This document shows, in pieces, positions 19,151 to 27,508 of a stretch of DNA of 64,000 nt. The translations under genes and the position numbers were made by a program. Below the pieces are notes generated by a model. The model ran no database searches, was not told the origin of the DNA, and was given only the letters and a program-made list of their open reading frames with translations. Source of the DNA: Nocardioides panzhihuensis (GTDB lineage: Bacteria; Actinomycetota; Actinomycetes; Propionibacteriales; Nocardioidaceae); assembly GCF_013408335.1 (NCBI RefSeq), contig NZ_JACBZR010000001.1, forward strand, positions 2,542,001 to 2,606,000, read 5' to 3'. How positions within the stretch are numbered: position 1 is the first letter of the stretch; each line of letters opens with the position of its first letter.

Positions 19151-19159
19151 CGACCGAAC

Positions 19160-20314
19160 CTAACGGACGCCGAGAAGGTGGTCCATGGCGAGCTGGTCGA
19201 GGTGCTCGAACGCATAACCGTGGTCGAGCGCCTCGATGTCGTAGGACGCCTTGCGGATGTCCTCGAGCGTCTCGCCCTCGGCCAGGGTCGGCACGGACAG
19301 CTCCTCGACCTGCGAGGCCTCGAGCGCGGCCTTGACCTCCGGGTCGGCCCGGAACGCCTTGGCCCGCTCCCGCAGCACGAGGTAGTTGCGCATGCAGCCG
19401 GCGGCCGATGCCCACACGCCGTCCTCGTCCTCGGTGCGCGGCGGCTTGAAGTCGAAGTGGCGCGGACCGTCGTAACCCTTGGACTCCAGCAGGTCGACCA
19501 GGTTGAACGCACCGCGCAGGTTGCCTGCGCCGAAGCGGAGGTCCTGGTCGAAGCGCGGGCCGTGCTGACCGTTGAGGTCGATGTGGAAGAGCTTGCCGTG
19601 CCACAGCGCCTGGGCGACACCGGCGGCGAAGTTGAGCCCGGCCATCTCCTCGTGACCGACCTCGGGGTTGAGGCCGACCATCTCAGGGCGGTCGAGGGTG
19701 CTGATGAAGGCGAGCGCGTGGCCGATGGTCGGGAGCAGGATGTCGCCGCGAGGCTCGTTGGGCTTCGGCTCGATGGCGAACCGGATGTCGTAGCCCTGCT
19801 CGACCACGTAGTCGCCGAGCAGGTTGACCGCCTCGCGATAGCGGTCCAGCGCGGCCGCGATGTCCTTGGCTGCGTGGGACTCGGCGCCCTCACGGCCACC
19901 CCACATGACGTACGTCGTCGCGCCGAGCTCCGCGGCGAGGTCGATGTTGCGCGCGACCTTGGCGATCGCGTAGCGGCGCACCTCGCGGTCGTTGGAGGTG
20001 AAGCTGCCGTCGCGGAAGACCGGGTGACCGAAGAGGTTGGTGGTGGCCATCGGCACCTTGAGGCCGGTCTCGTCCAGCGCGGCCTTGAGCTTGTCGATCT
20101 CCGCCTGGCGCTCGGCGTCGCTCGCGTCGATCGCGAAGACGTCGTTGTCGTGGAAGGTGATGCCGTAGGCCCCGAGCTCGGCCAGCTTGCGCACCGAGTG
20201 GGCGACGTCGAGGTGAGGCCGGCTCGCCGAGCCGAACACGTCCTGTCCGCTCCAGCCCACGGTCCACAGTCCGAAGGTGAACTTGTCGTCGGCGGTGGGG
20301 GTGTAATCCGTCAT
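19160..20314 (-). CDS. xylA: Xylose isomerase
   Basis: Converts D-xylose to D-xylulose with two divalent metals; 384 residues, the usual short actinobacterial class. Catalytic His is in ITFHDNDVF, metal ligands in [21 protein letters not shown] and [15 protein letters not shown]. Start ATG is preceded by GAGGAAA at good spacing. It is divergent from the ROK regulator; the 138-bp spacer carries repeated GTTCA half-sites. Confidence 0.96.
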   Translation of the reverse strand: MTDYTPTADDKFTFGLWTVGWSGQDVFGSASRPHLDVAHSVRKLAELGAYGITFHDNDVFAIDASDAERQAEIDKLKAALDETGLKVPMATTNLFGHPVFRDGSFTSNDREVRRYAIAKVARNIDLAAELGATTYVMWGGREGAESHAAKDIAAALDRYREAVNLLGDYVVEQGYDIRFAIEPKPNEPRGDILLPTIGHALAFISTLDRPEMVGLNPEVGHEEMAGLNFAAGVAQALWHGKLFHIDLNGQHGPRFDQDLRFGAGNLRGAFNLVDLLESKGYDGPRHFDFKPPRTEDEDGVWASAAGCMRNYLVLRERAKAFRADPEVKAALEASQVEELSVPTLAEGETLEDIRKASYDIEALDHGYAFEHLDQLAMDHLLGVR

Positions 20315-20452
20315 AGCCTTGTTTCCTCACATTAGTTCACGATTCGGACTATATGACGAACATGAAACGCGACGGACGTCACATTGTCAACCCTTGCAAC
20401 GGCTTCCAGCGGGTCGCTTGACCTAAAGTTCATAACTTGCTCTAATCCGTTC
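20315..20452. promoter_or_regulatory. xylA / xylR divergent promoter region
   Basis: On the plus strand TTGACC (20418-20423), 17 nt, then TCTAAT (20441-20446) places the likely start of transcription at the A of the xylR ATG (20453), which predicts a leaderless mRNA. Between these boxes is AGTTCATAACT (20427-20437), a small palindrome. GTTCA also occurs at 20335 and 20449, with a related inverted form near 20358-20367. On the minus strand, TTGACA (20385-20390) and TATAGT (20348-20353) are candidate elements for xylA, though they are not at ideal spacing to each other. Confidence 0.55.
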
Positions 20453-21646
20453 ATGACGGTCAGAACCGAGCCCGCCCAGCATGCCGGGATGCGGGCGAGC
20501 AACCTCGCGCTCGTGCTCGGCGAGGTCGCCCGCACCAGCCCGGTCTCGCGCGCGCAGGTCGCTGCGCGCACCGGCCTGACGAAGTCGTCGGTGTCCGGGT
20601 TGGTCTCCGATCTGATCGACGCCGGCCTGATCCAGGAGAGCGCCCCGGCCGCGACCGAGCGTGGCCGGCCCGCGACGGCGCTCGACCTCGCTCCGGGAGG
20701 CATCGCCGGCCTCGGCCTGGAGATCAACGTCGACTACTTGGCCGCCATGGTGACCGACCTGACGGGTGTGCCGCGCTACCACCACGTCCTACGCCGCGAC
20801 AACCGCGGCCGCGAGGTCGACGAGGTGATCGCCGACCTCATCGATCTGGCCCGCACGGCCGCCCGCAGCGCTGCCTCCCAGCGTCTGCCGCTCTCCGGGG
20901 CCTGTGTGGCGGTGCCCGGCCTGACCGTCGAGGGCGCCGTGGTGCGCACCCCCAACCTGGGCTGGGCACGGGTCGACCTCGCCGATGCCGTCGGTGAGGG
21001 CGCCGGGCTCGACGTCGAGCTGGAGAACGAGGCCAACCTGGCGGCTCTCGGCGAGATGTGGTTCGGCGGGCACGATCACGACGGCGCCCCGCTGCGCGAC
21101 TTCGTGCACGTCTCCGGCGAGATCGGTATCGGCGGCGGCATCGTGATCGGCGGCGAGGTCTTCCGCGGCGCCCACGCGGGCGCCGGCGAGCTCGGCCATG
21201 TCGTGGTGGCTCCCGACGGACCGCGGTGCGGCTGCGGCGGTCACGGCTGCCTGGAGCGGATGGCCGGACAGCAGGAGATCCTCGCCCGGGCGCAGATGGC
21301 GACGATGGCCGACCTGACCCGGGCCTGCGAGGCCGGCGATCAGGCCGCGCTGGACGCCGTCGCCGGCGCCGGCCGACACCTCGGCGTCGCGCTCGCCTCG
21401 GTCATCACCCTTCTCGACCCCACCGCGATCGTGCTCGGTGGCGCGTTCGCCACGCTCGCGCCCTGGCTCACCGGGGCGACCTCGGCCTCGATCGGCCACC
21501 ACACCGGTGCCGTCGAACCGCCCCGGCTGCTGGTCTCCGGACTCGGCAGCGACGCCGCGGTCCGAGGAGCGGCCGGGACCGTCGTACGCGGCGTCATCGC
21601 CGATCCCGCCGCTCATCTCGCCCGGCAAGCTGCTCAACGGCCTTAG
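20453..21646 (+). CDS. xylR: ROK-family transcriptional regulator (XylR-type)
   Basis: 397 residues from ATG 20453. An N-terminal winged helix-turn-helix (about 20-75; SRAQVAARTGLTKSSVSGLV) is followed by a ROK sugar-kinase-like domain with the GELGHVVV segment and the zinc motif CGCGGHGCLE (about 260-270). It is divergent from xylAB and probably represses it in the absence of xylose. It may autoregulate, because candidate half-sites overlap its own promoter. A longer in-frame reading from 20384 would require translating the promoter. Confidence 0.9.
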   Translation: MTVRTEPAQHAGMRASNLALVLGEVARTSPVSRAQVAARTGLTKSSVSGLVSDLIDAGLIQESAPAATERGRPATALDLAPGGIAGLGLEINVDYLAAMVTDLTGVPRYHHVLRRDNRGREVDEVIADLIDLARTAARSAASQRLPLSGACVAVPGLTVEGAVVRTPNLGWARVDLADAVGEGAGLDVELENEANLAALGEMWFGGHDHDGAPLRDFVHVSGEIGIGGGIVIGGEVFRGAHAGAGELGHVVVAPDGPRCGCGGHGCLERMAGQQEILARAQMATMADLTRACEAGDQAALDAVAGAGRHLGVALASVITLLDPTAIVLGGAFATLAPWLTGATSASIGHHTGAVEPPRLLVSGLGSDAAVRGAAGTVVRGVIADPAAHLARQAAQRP

Positions 21647-21674
21647 TCGCTGAGCTCGGGTCGGTCGTCATCGG

Positions 21675-21796
21675 TGGTCGAGCCGCCGGAGCCACTAGGC
21701 GAAGGCGTGTCGAGACCAACACAGTCCCCTGCAGCGCTCGATAGGACCCTGTTGGTCTCGACACGCTCGGCCGCAGGCGGCCTCCCGGCTCGACCA
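21675..21796. repeat. MITE-like palindromic element, copy 2
   Basis: Same architecture as 13489-13618: outer inverted repeats TGGTCGAGCCG (21675-21685) and CGGCTCGACCA (21786-21796), and inner 21-bp arms starting CGTGTCGAGACC at 21706. The inner right arm has two mismatches. It lies between the convergent ends of xylR and bxlA, where a strong hairpin could also act as terminator. Confidence 0.8.
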
Positions 21797-21808
21797 GCGG
21801 GCTGGCTC

Positions 21809-24217
21809 TTAGTGCGAGACCGTCGCCGTCGTGATCCGCCGGTCGGCAGTGCCGACGCGATGGACGTCGCCGATGATCGTGACCAGCGCCTTGTCCCCGC
21901 CCGAGTCTCCTGCACCAGAGGCCACCTCGACGTCGGAGAGCTCGGCGATGCCCTCTGCGACCGCGGCGGTGACCTTCTCGCCGGCCGAGGCGGCGACCCA
22001 GACCTCGACCTCGCCGGGCTCGACGACACGGACGAGTCCCCGGTCGGTGAAGGCCAGCCGGGCCGTGGGCACCTCGAAGCGCACCGTCGCCGACTCGGCC
22101 GGCTGCAGCGCGACCCGCTGATACCCGAGCAACTGCGAGACCGGTCGGGCCACCGAGGCCAGCAGGTCGCGACCGTAGAGCTGGACCACGTCCACACCGG
22201 CGACGTCACCGAGGTTGGTGACGGTCACCTCGACCGCGAACGTGCCACCGGCCTCGACGGCCCGGTCGGCCGAGAGTCCGCTGTAGCCGAAGGCGGTGTA
22301 GGACAGGCCGAAGCCGAACGGCCGCACCGGGGTGGAGTCGGCGGAGGTCACCCCGGAAGGGCCGCCGAGGATGGGATGGAGGTAGGTGTAGGGCTGGGCT
22401 CCGGCCGAACGCGGCAGGGTCAGCGGCAGTCGACCGGACGGGTTGACGGCGCCGGTGAGGATACGAGCGATCGCGGGTCCGCCCTCCTCCCCCGGGAAGA
22501 ACGCCTGCAGCACCGCCGCAGGACGGCTGGGGCCCTGCTGATCGCCTCGGGCTCCGCTTCGGCCGTCGAGGGCCCAGCCGATGGCGTACGGACGGCCGGT
22601 GACCAGCACCAGGACCGTCGGGGTCCCGGTGGCGACCACCGCCTCGAACAGCTCACGCTGGACGCCGGGCAGCTCGAGGGACTCGGTGTCGTTGCCCTCC
22701 CCCACCGTGCCCTTGCCGAACAGACCCGCCTGGTCGCCGGCGACGACGACGGCGACCTCGGCTCGTTCGGCCGCCGCGATGGCCGCCGCGAACCCCGTGG
22801 TGTCGGTGCCCTCGACCTCGCAGCCGCGTACGACCTCGACCTCGGCTCCCGGGACCTCGGTCCGCAGCGCCTCGGCGATCGTCGGCACCTCGATGCCGAG
22901 CGCGACGTCAGGATGGTGGGCGAGGACGTGGTTGGGGAAGGAGTAGCACCCCATCAGCGCCTCGGCACGGTCGGCGTTGGGACCGATCATCGCGATCCTG
23001 GTGGCGGTCTCGGCGATCGGGAGAATGCCGTCGTTGGACAGCAGGACCACCGACTCCTCGGCCAGACGACGGGCGACGTCCCGGTGAGCCGGGGTGTCCA
23101 GATCGATCACGGACGGCGACTCGGCGGTGAACTCCTCGTCCAGCAGCCCGGCCTCCTCCTTGGCGGCCAACGCCCGGAGGACGGCACGGTCGATGACGGT
23201 CTCGTCCACCTCGCCAGCGCGGACCAGCGCGGCCAGCGGCTCGAGGAACGCGTCGCCGCTGGGCAGCTCGACATCGATCCCGGCCTCCAGCGCCATCGCC
23301 GCGGCGTGGCCCCGGTCCGCCGCGACGCCGTGCATGAGCGCGAGGAAGGCCACCGAGAAGTAGTCGGCCACGACGGTCCCTTCGAAGCCCCACTCCTCGC
23401 GCAGCAGCCCGGTGAGCAGCTCGGCGTTGGCCGCCATCGGGACGCCGTCGACGTCGTTGTAGGCGTTCATCACCGACCTCGCGCCGCCGTCCAGGACGGC
23501 CATCTCGAAGGGCGGCAGGAACAGGTCGGCCAGCTCTCGCGGTCCGGCGGAGACCGGGGCGTGGTTACGACCCGCTCGCGATCCGGAGTAGCCCACGAAG
23601 TGCTTCAAGGTGGCCTGGATGCCCGCGGACTGCAGCCCCCGGACGTACGCGGTCCCGACCGTCCCCACCACATAGGGGTCCTCGGAGATGGCCTCCTCGG
23701 TGCGCCCCCAGCGCGGGTCACGGATCACGTCGAGCACCGGCGCGAGGCCCTGGTGCACCCCCAGCGTACGCAGCGAGGAGCCGATCAGGGACGCCATCTC
23801 CTCGACGAGGTCGGGATCGAACGCGGCACCCCAGGCCAGCGGCGTCGGGAAGCAGGCGGCCTTCCAGGCGGCCAGCCCGGTGAGGCACTCCTCGTGGACC
23901 AGCGCCGGGATGCCGAGCCGGGTCTCGTGCAGGAGCCGACGCTGCTCCTCCCACAGCCACCGCGCCCGCTCGGACGGGTCGACCGGCCGGGTGCCGTAGA
24001 CCCGGGTGAAGTGGCCGATCCCGTGCTCGGTCACCTCGGCGAGCCTCGTCGGCGCGCCGGCCGTCATCTCGCCGGCCAGCGGTGCGACGACCTCGTCGCC
24101 GTGGTCGATCCAGAAGCCGACGAGCTGCGCCAGCTTCTCCTCGAGCCTCATCCGGGCGTGCAGCTCCTGCACCCGAGTGGATACCTGCGGCCATGCGCGC
24201 CTGTGGGAGTCCGTCAT
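21809..24217 (-). CDS. bxlA: Glycoside hydrolase family 3, probable intracellular beta-xylosidase
   Basis: 802 residues without a signal peptide, so cytoplasmic. N-terminal GH3 barrel (about 30-320) with KHFVGYSGSRAGRNHAP and the nucleophile Asp in TVVADYFSV. C-terminal GH3 domain (about 370-610; GEGNDTESLELPG) and a C-terminal fibronectin-III-like domain (about 665-740) follow. It ends the operon SBP - permease - permease - GH3 with a divergent LacI regulator, the order of Streptomyces bxlR-bxlEFGA, and sits beside xylAB. A beta-glucosidase role cannot be excluded by sequence alone. Confidence 0.85.
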   Translation of the reverse strand: MTDSHRRAWPQVSTRVQELHARMRLEEKLAQLVGFWIDHGDEVVAPLAGEMTAGAPTRLAEVTEHGIGHFTRVYGTRPVDPSERARWLWEEQRRLLHETRLGIPALVHEECLTGLAAWKAACFPTPLAWGAAFDPDLVEEMASLIGSSLRTLGVHQGLAPVLDVIRDPRWGRTEEAISEDPYVVGTVGTAYVRGLQSAGIQATLKHFVGYSGSRAGRNHAPVSAGPRELADLFLPPFEMAVLDGGARSVMNAYNDVDGVPMAANAELLTGLLREEWGFEGTVVADYFSVAFLALMHGVAADRGHAAAMALEAGIDVELPSGDAFLEPLAALVRAGEVDETVIDRAVLRALAAKEEAGLLDEEFTAESPSVIDLDTPAHRDVARRLAEESVVLLSNDGILPIAETATRIAMIGPNADRAEALMGCYSFPNHVLAHHPDVALGIEVPTIAEALRTEVPGAEVEVVRGCEVEGTDTTGFAAAIAAAERAEVAVVVAGDQAGLFGKGTVGEGNDTESLELPGVQRELFEAVVATGTPTVLVLVTGRPYAIGWALDGRSGARGDQQGPSRPAAVLQAFFPGEEGGPAIARILTGAVNPSGRLPLTLPRSAGAQPYTYLHPILGGPSGVTSADSTPVRPFGFGLSYTAFGYSGLSADRAVEAGGTFAVEVTVTNLGDVAGVDVVQLYGRDLLASVARPVSQLLGYQRVALQPAESATVRFEVPTARLAFTDRGLVRVVEPGEVEVWVAASAGEKVTAAVAEGIAELSDVEVASGAGDSGGDKALVTIIGDVHRVGTADRRITTATVSH

Positions 24218-25089
24218 CCCTTCACCGCTCCTTGCAGTCCGGAGACGATCCGGCGCTGCAGGGCCAGGAACAGCACCAGCGCCGGGATCATCGCGATCGT
24301 CGTGAACGCCAGGACACCGGCGGTGTCGGCGGAGTGCTCGGTGGAGAAGTCGGCCACCCCGAGCGGCAGCGTGCGCATCTCACCCTGAAGCAGCAGCAGT
24401 GGCAGGATGTAGGCGTTCCAGGAGGTCACGAAGGCGAGCACCGCGACCGTGATCACCCCCGGCATCGACAGCGGCAGCATGATCCGCCAGAAGACACCGA
24501 TCCGCGAGGCACCGTCGATCAGTGCCGCCTCCTCGAGCTCGCGCGGCAGCGCCATCAGGAACGGCCGGAGGATCACCACCGTCAGCGGCAGTGCGAACGC
24601 CGCCTGGGGCAGCGCCACTCCCCACCAGGTGTTGCCCATCCCGAGGTCACGGGTGACCAGGATGAACAGCGGGATCACCGCCACCGCCGCCGGGAAGAGC
24701 AGGCCGAGCACGAAGACCATGAACAGCGCCTCGCGCCCCTTGAACCGGTAGCGCGCGAGCGGGTACGCGGCCATCACGCCGAAGACCACCGCGACTCCCG
24801 TGGTGATCACCGCGATCACGGTCGAGTTGACCGCGTAGGTCCAGAACGACCCGCCGCTCAGCACGCCGGAGTAGTTCGTCCCGACCCACGGGTCGGGAAG
24901 ACCGGTCGGCTTCTCGGCCAGCTGGGCGTTGGTGCGGAAGCCACCCATCGCGCCGTAGAGCACCGGGCCGACGGTGATCGCGACGACGATCAGCGAGATC
25001 AGGTAGACGAGCACGTTGTTGCCGCCACGCTTGCCGCGCGGCGCCAGGTTCGTCGTCACACTCATGCCCGCTCGCTGGCGCTCGCTCAT
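24214..25089 (-). CDS. bxlG: ABC transporter permease, CUT1 type (BxlG/MalG-like)
   Basis: 291 residues, six predicted helices, with the EAA loop EEAALIDGASRIGVFWRIMLPL (about 190-212) that contacts the ATPase. The ORF opens with MSERQRAG, encoded by the same 21-nt sequence that begins the leader ORFs at 27509, 30031 and 35551, and is followed by a second in-frame ATG (MSVTTN) that resembles a normal permease start. ATG overlaps the bxlF stop and its own stop overlaps the bxlA start. No ATPase gene is in the operon. Confidence 0.9.
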   Translation of the reverse strand: MSERQRAGMSVTTNLAPRGKRGGNNVLVYLISLIVVAITVGPVLYGAMGGFRTNAQLAEKPTGLPDPWVGTNYSGVLSGGSFWTYAVNSTVIAVITTGVAVVFGVMAAYPLARYRFKGREALFMVFVLGLLFPAAVAVIPLFILVTRDLGMGNTWWGVALPQAAFALPLTVVILRPFLMALPRELEEAALIDGASRIGVFWRIMLPLSMPGVITVAVLAFVTSWNAYILPLLLLQGEMRTLPLGVADFSTEHSADTAGVLAFTTIAMIPALVLFLALQRRIVSGLQGAVKG

Positions 25090-26027
25090 GCCGCCTCCTT
25101 GGTGTCACGGCGCAGCACGACCAGCTGGTAGACCAGCGCCATCACGAACGCGATCGCGAACAGGACCACCGAGGCGGCGCCCGCGATGCCGTAGTTGTGC
25201 CGGTTGGTGCCTTCGTCGATCAGGTACGTCGCCATCGTGGTCGTCGCGTCGGCGGGACCGCCGCCGGTGAGGACCCAGATCATGTCGAAGCACTGGATGG
25301 AGCCGATCATCGACAGGAAGCACCAGGTGCGGATGGTCGGACCGAGCAGAGGGATGCTGATCCGCCACTGCGTCTGCCACCAGCCGGCACCGTCGAGCTG
25401 CGCCGCCTCGTAGAGCTCCTCTGAGACCCCCTGCAGCCCGGCGAGGAACAGCAGGACCGCCAGGCCCAGGTACTTCCAGGTCAGCACCGCGAGCACCACC
25501 CACAGGGCGACCTCGGGGGTGCCGAGCCAGCCCTCCCCGGGCGGGGAGAGGCCGATCCCGTTCATGAGGGCGTCGATCAGGCCGTACTCCGGCTGCAGCA
25601 GCTGGAACCAGATGACCCCGGCGATGACCTCGGCCAGGACGTAGGGGACGAAGATCAGCGTACGCAGCACGCCCTGCCCCGCCATCTTGCGGTTGAGCAG
25701 CAGCGCGATGGCCACGCCGAGGGGAAGCTGCACGATGATCGAGCCGACCACGATGATCATGTTGTGGGCGACCGCGTCCCGGAAGACGTCGTCGGCGAGC
25801 ACCTCGGCGTAGTTCGCGAACCCGACGAAGTCGTCGAGAGGACCGAGGCCCTTCCAGTCGTAGAGCGAGAACCGCGCGGCGGTGAGGATCGGCCAGGCGA
25901 CGAACAGGGCCATCAGGGCAAGGGCCGGGGTCACGAAGAACGCGATCTCCGCCCACTTGCGCCAGGTGTCATGAGGCCGGTGCGGCCGCCCCGAGGCGAC
26001 CGCACCGGTAGCTGCTCCAGAGCTCAC
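25086..26027 (-). CDS. bxlF: ABC transporter permease, CUT1 type (BxlF/MalF-like)
   Basis: 313 residues starting with GTG. First helix at about 32-52 (FFVTPALALMALFVAWPIL), six helices in all, EAA loop YEAAQLDGAGWWQTQWRISIPL at about 210-230. The GTG overlaps the stop of a 13-codon mini-ORF (26024-26065), and GGGAGG inside that mini-ORF serves as its Shine-Dalgarno. Partner of BxlG in the xylo-oligosaccharide importer. Confidence 0.9.
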   Translation of the reverse strand: MSSGAATGAVASGRPHRPHDTWRKWAEIAFFVTPALALMALFVAWPILTAARFSLYDWKGLGPLDDFVGFANYAEVLADDVFRDAVAHNMIIVVGSIIVQLPLGVAIALLLNRKMAGQGVLRTLIFVPYVLAEVIAGVIWFQLLQPEYGLIDALMNGIGLSPPGEGWLGTPEVALWVVLAVLTWKYLGLAVLLFLAGLQGVSEELYEAAQLDGAGWWQTQWRISIPLLGPTIRTWCFLSMIGSIQCFDMIWVLTGGGPADATTTMATYLIDEGTNRHNYGIAGAASVVLFAIAFVMALVYQLVVLRRDTKEAA

Positions 26028-26065
26028 GAGGCGACCGTGCCTCCCGAGAACGTGCTTCGCGCCAT
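26024..26065 (-). CDS. 13-codon intercistronic mini-ORF between bxlE and bxlF
   Basis: ATG at 26063-26065, peptide MARSTFSGGTVAS, TGA at 26024-26026 overlapping the bxlF GTG (GTGA). An AAGGAG lies eight nucleotides upstream, formed by the last codons of bxlE. The only good Shine-Dalgarno for bxlF (GGGAGG) is inside the mini-ORF. This fits a translational coupling peptide that tunes permease output relative to the binding protein. It is too short for homology-based support. Confidence 0.55.
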   Translation of the reverse strand: MARSTFSGGTVAS

Positions 26066-26067
26066 GC

Positions 26068-27348
26068 TCACTTCTCCTTGTCCGCGGCTTCCTGGGTCGC
26101 CGTGACGACGTCCTCAGGGGTGGCCTTGCCCGCGAACTGCAACGCGATCTCGTCGTTCATCGCACCACCGACGGACTCACCGAAGGCGGTGTCGAAGTAG
26201 AGCTGCACGAAGGGCGACTCGTCGCGCACCTTCAGCAGCTCGGCCAGTGCCGGGTCCTTGACCGACGAGCCCGCCGCGGGGATGGTCGGCAGGCCCATGT
26301 CGTTCTCGGCGAAGCCCTTCTGGACCTCGTCGGAGAGCAGGTGGTTGACGAGGTCGACAGCCTTGTCGGGAGCAGCCTCGGAGACCGCCCAGGCGTCGCC
26401 GCCACCGAGCTGGGCGGCCGGGTCACCCTCGCCGCCGTCGACGGCCGGGAACGGGAACCAACCGGTCTTGTCACCGAGCCCCTGCTTGTCCTCGGTGATG
26501 CCCTGCATCACGCCGGGCTCCCAGTGACCGGCCAGCTCCATCGCGACCTTGCCGGTGGCCAGCAGGCCGCTGGCCGAGGTCGGGCCGGTCTGCGACGGCG
26601 TCGACAGGAAGCCCTTGTTGAACGGCTTCTCGGCGACGATCTCGTCGACGGTCTCGCCCGCCTCGACGAAGCACGGGTCGGAGAAGTCCAGGTCGGCGAC
26701 CGCAGTCTCGAGCACGTCCTGGGAGCAGGCGCGCAGCGCGGTGTAGTACCAGTAGTGCGCCGCCGGCCAGCCGTCTCCGGCGCCCAGCGAGACCGGGGCG
26801 ACGCCGGCCTCGTCGAGCTTGTCGAACGCGGCGTACAGCTCCTCCATGGTCGCCGGGGGCGCGGTGATCCCGGCCTTCTCGAAGAGCTCGGTGTTGTACC
26901 AGAACCCGACCACGCCCATGGAGAACGGCAGGGCGTACGTCTTGCCGTCGACCTGCCAGCCGGCGGCGCTGCCGCCGATCTCATCGATGATGTCCTTGGA
27001 GTCCTCGGAGAGGTCGCGGGTGAGACCGGCCTCGACGTGGTCGGCGAGCTCGCCGCCGCCACGCTCCATGTAGACGTCCGGGACGTCTCCGCTCTGGAAT
27101 GCGGCGTCGAGCTTGGTCAGCATGTCCTCGTGGGCGAAGGCCTCGACCTTGACGTCGACACCGGGGTTGGCGTCCTCGAAGTCCTTCGCGACCTGCTCGT
27201 AGAACCCCTTGCCGGGGTCGTTGTTGGAGTTGTGCCACCAGGTGATGGTGTCGTCGTCGCCACCGGAGTCGCCCGAGCCGCCACAACCGGTGGCGGCAAT
27301 CATCAATCCGGCGCACAGCGCGGCGAGCGCTTGTGTCTTTCTCGGCAT
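26068..27348 (-). CDS. bxlE: Sugar-binding lipoprotein of CUT1 ABC importer (BxlE-like)
   Basis: Extracytoplasmic solute-binding lipoprotein, 426 residues. Signal peptide with lipobox (IAATGC) at about residues 17-22, then a Gly/Ser/Asp linker and the family-1 binding fold beginning TITWWHNSNNDPG. It is first gene of the operon bxlE-(mini-ORF)-bxlF-bxlG-bxlA, divergent from bxlR. A CRP-like site lies at 27388-27403 and a LacI-type operator at 27452-27465. Ligand is inferred from context as xylobiose or another xylo-oligosaccharide; cello-oligosaccharides are possible. Confidence 0.88.
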   Translation of the reverse strand: MPRKTQALAALCAGLMIAATGCGGSGDSGGDDDTITWWHNSNNDPGKGFYEQVAKDFEDANPGVDVKVEAFAHEDMLTKLDAAFQSGDVPDVYMERGGGELADHVEAGLTRDLSEDSKDIIDEIGGSAAGWQVDGKTYALPFSMGVVGFWYNTELFEKAGITAPPATMEELYAAFDKLDEAGVAPVSLGAGDGWPAAHYWYYTALRACSQDVLETAVADLDFSDPCFVEAGETVDEIVAEKPFNKGFLSTPSQTGPTSASGLLATGKVAMELAGHWEPGVMQGITEDKQGLGDKTGWFPFPAVDGGEGDPAAQLGGGDAWAVSEAAPDKAVDLVNHLLSDEVQKGFAENDMGLPTIPAAGSSVKDPALAELLKVRDESPFVQLYFDTAFGESVGGAMNDEIALQFAGKATPEDVVTATQEAADKEK

Positions 27349-27387
27349 CTTGAGACCTCTTCGTCACAGCTCGGGATGTGTGGGTGA

Positions 27388-27403
27388 TGTGACTGCCGCC
27401 ACA
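27388..27403. promoter_or_regulatory. CRP-like site upstream of bxlE
   Basis: TGTGACTGCCGCCACA matches TGTGA-N6-TCACA with one mismatch, 40-55 bp upstream of the bxlE start codon. A similar site lies upstream of xylF (31918-31933). Two in the same sugar island suggest cAMP-type catabolite control, but single matches of this kind occur by chance. Confidence 0.4.
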
Positions 27404-27451
27404 TTCTCGGGACGAGCATGGCGGTTGCCGGCCAGGCGTGTCAATCGTTGT

Positions 27452-27465
27452 CGATAACGTTTTCG
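27452..27465. promoter_or_regulatory. LacI-type operator in bxlE/bxlR spacer
   Basis: CGATAACGTTTTCG is a 14-bp palindrome with a central CG and one mismatch, the classic shape of LacI/PurR-family operators. It lies between the divergent bxlE and bxlR starts and is the expected target of BxlR. An 8-bp inverted pair TCGATAAC/GTTATCGA surrounds it (27451-27479). Confidence 0.6.
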
Positions 27466-27508
27466 TAGATGGTTATCGAACCTGACCCGAGTGGGCTACT
27501 GTCAGGCC

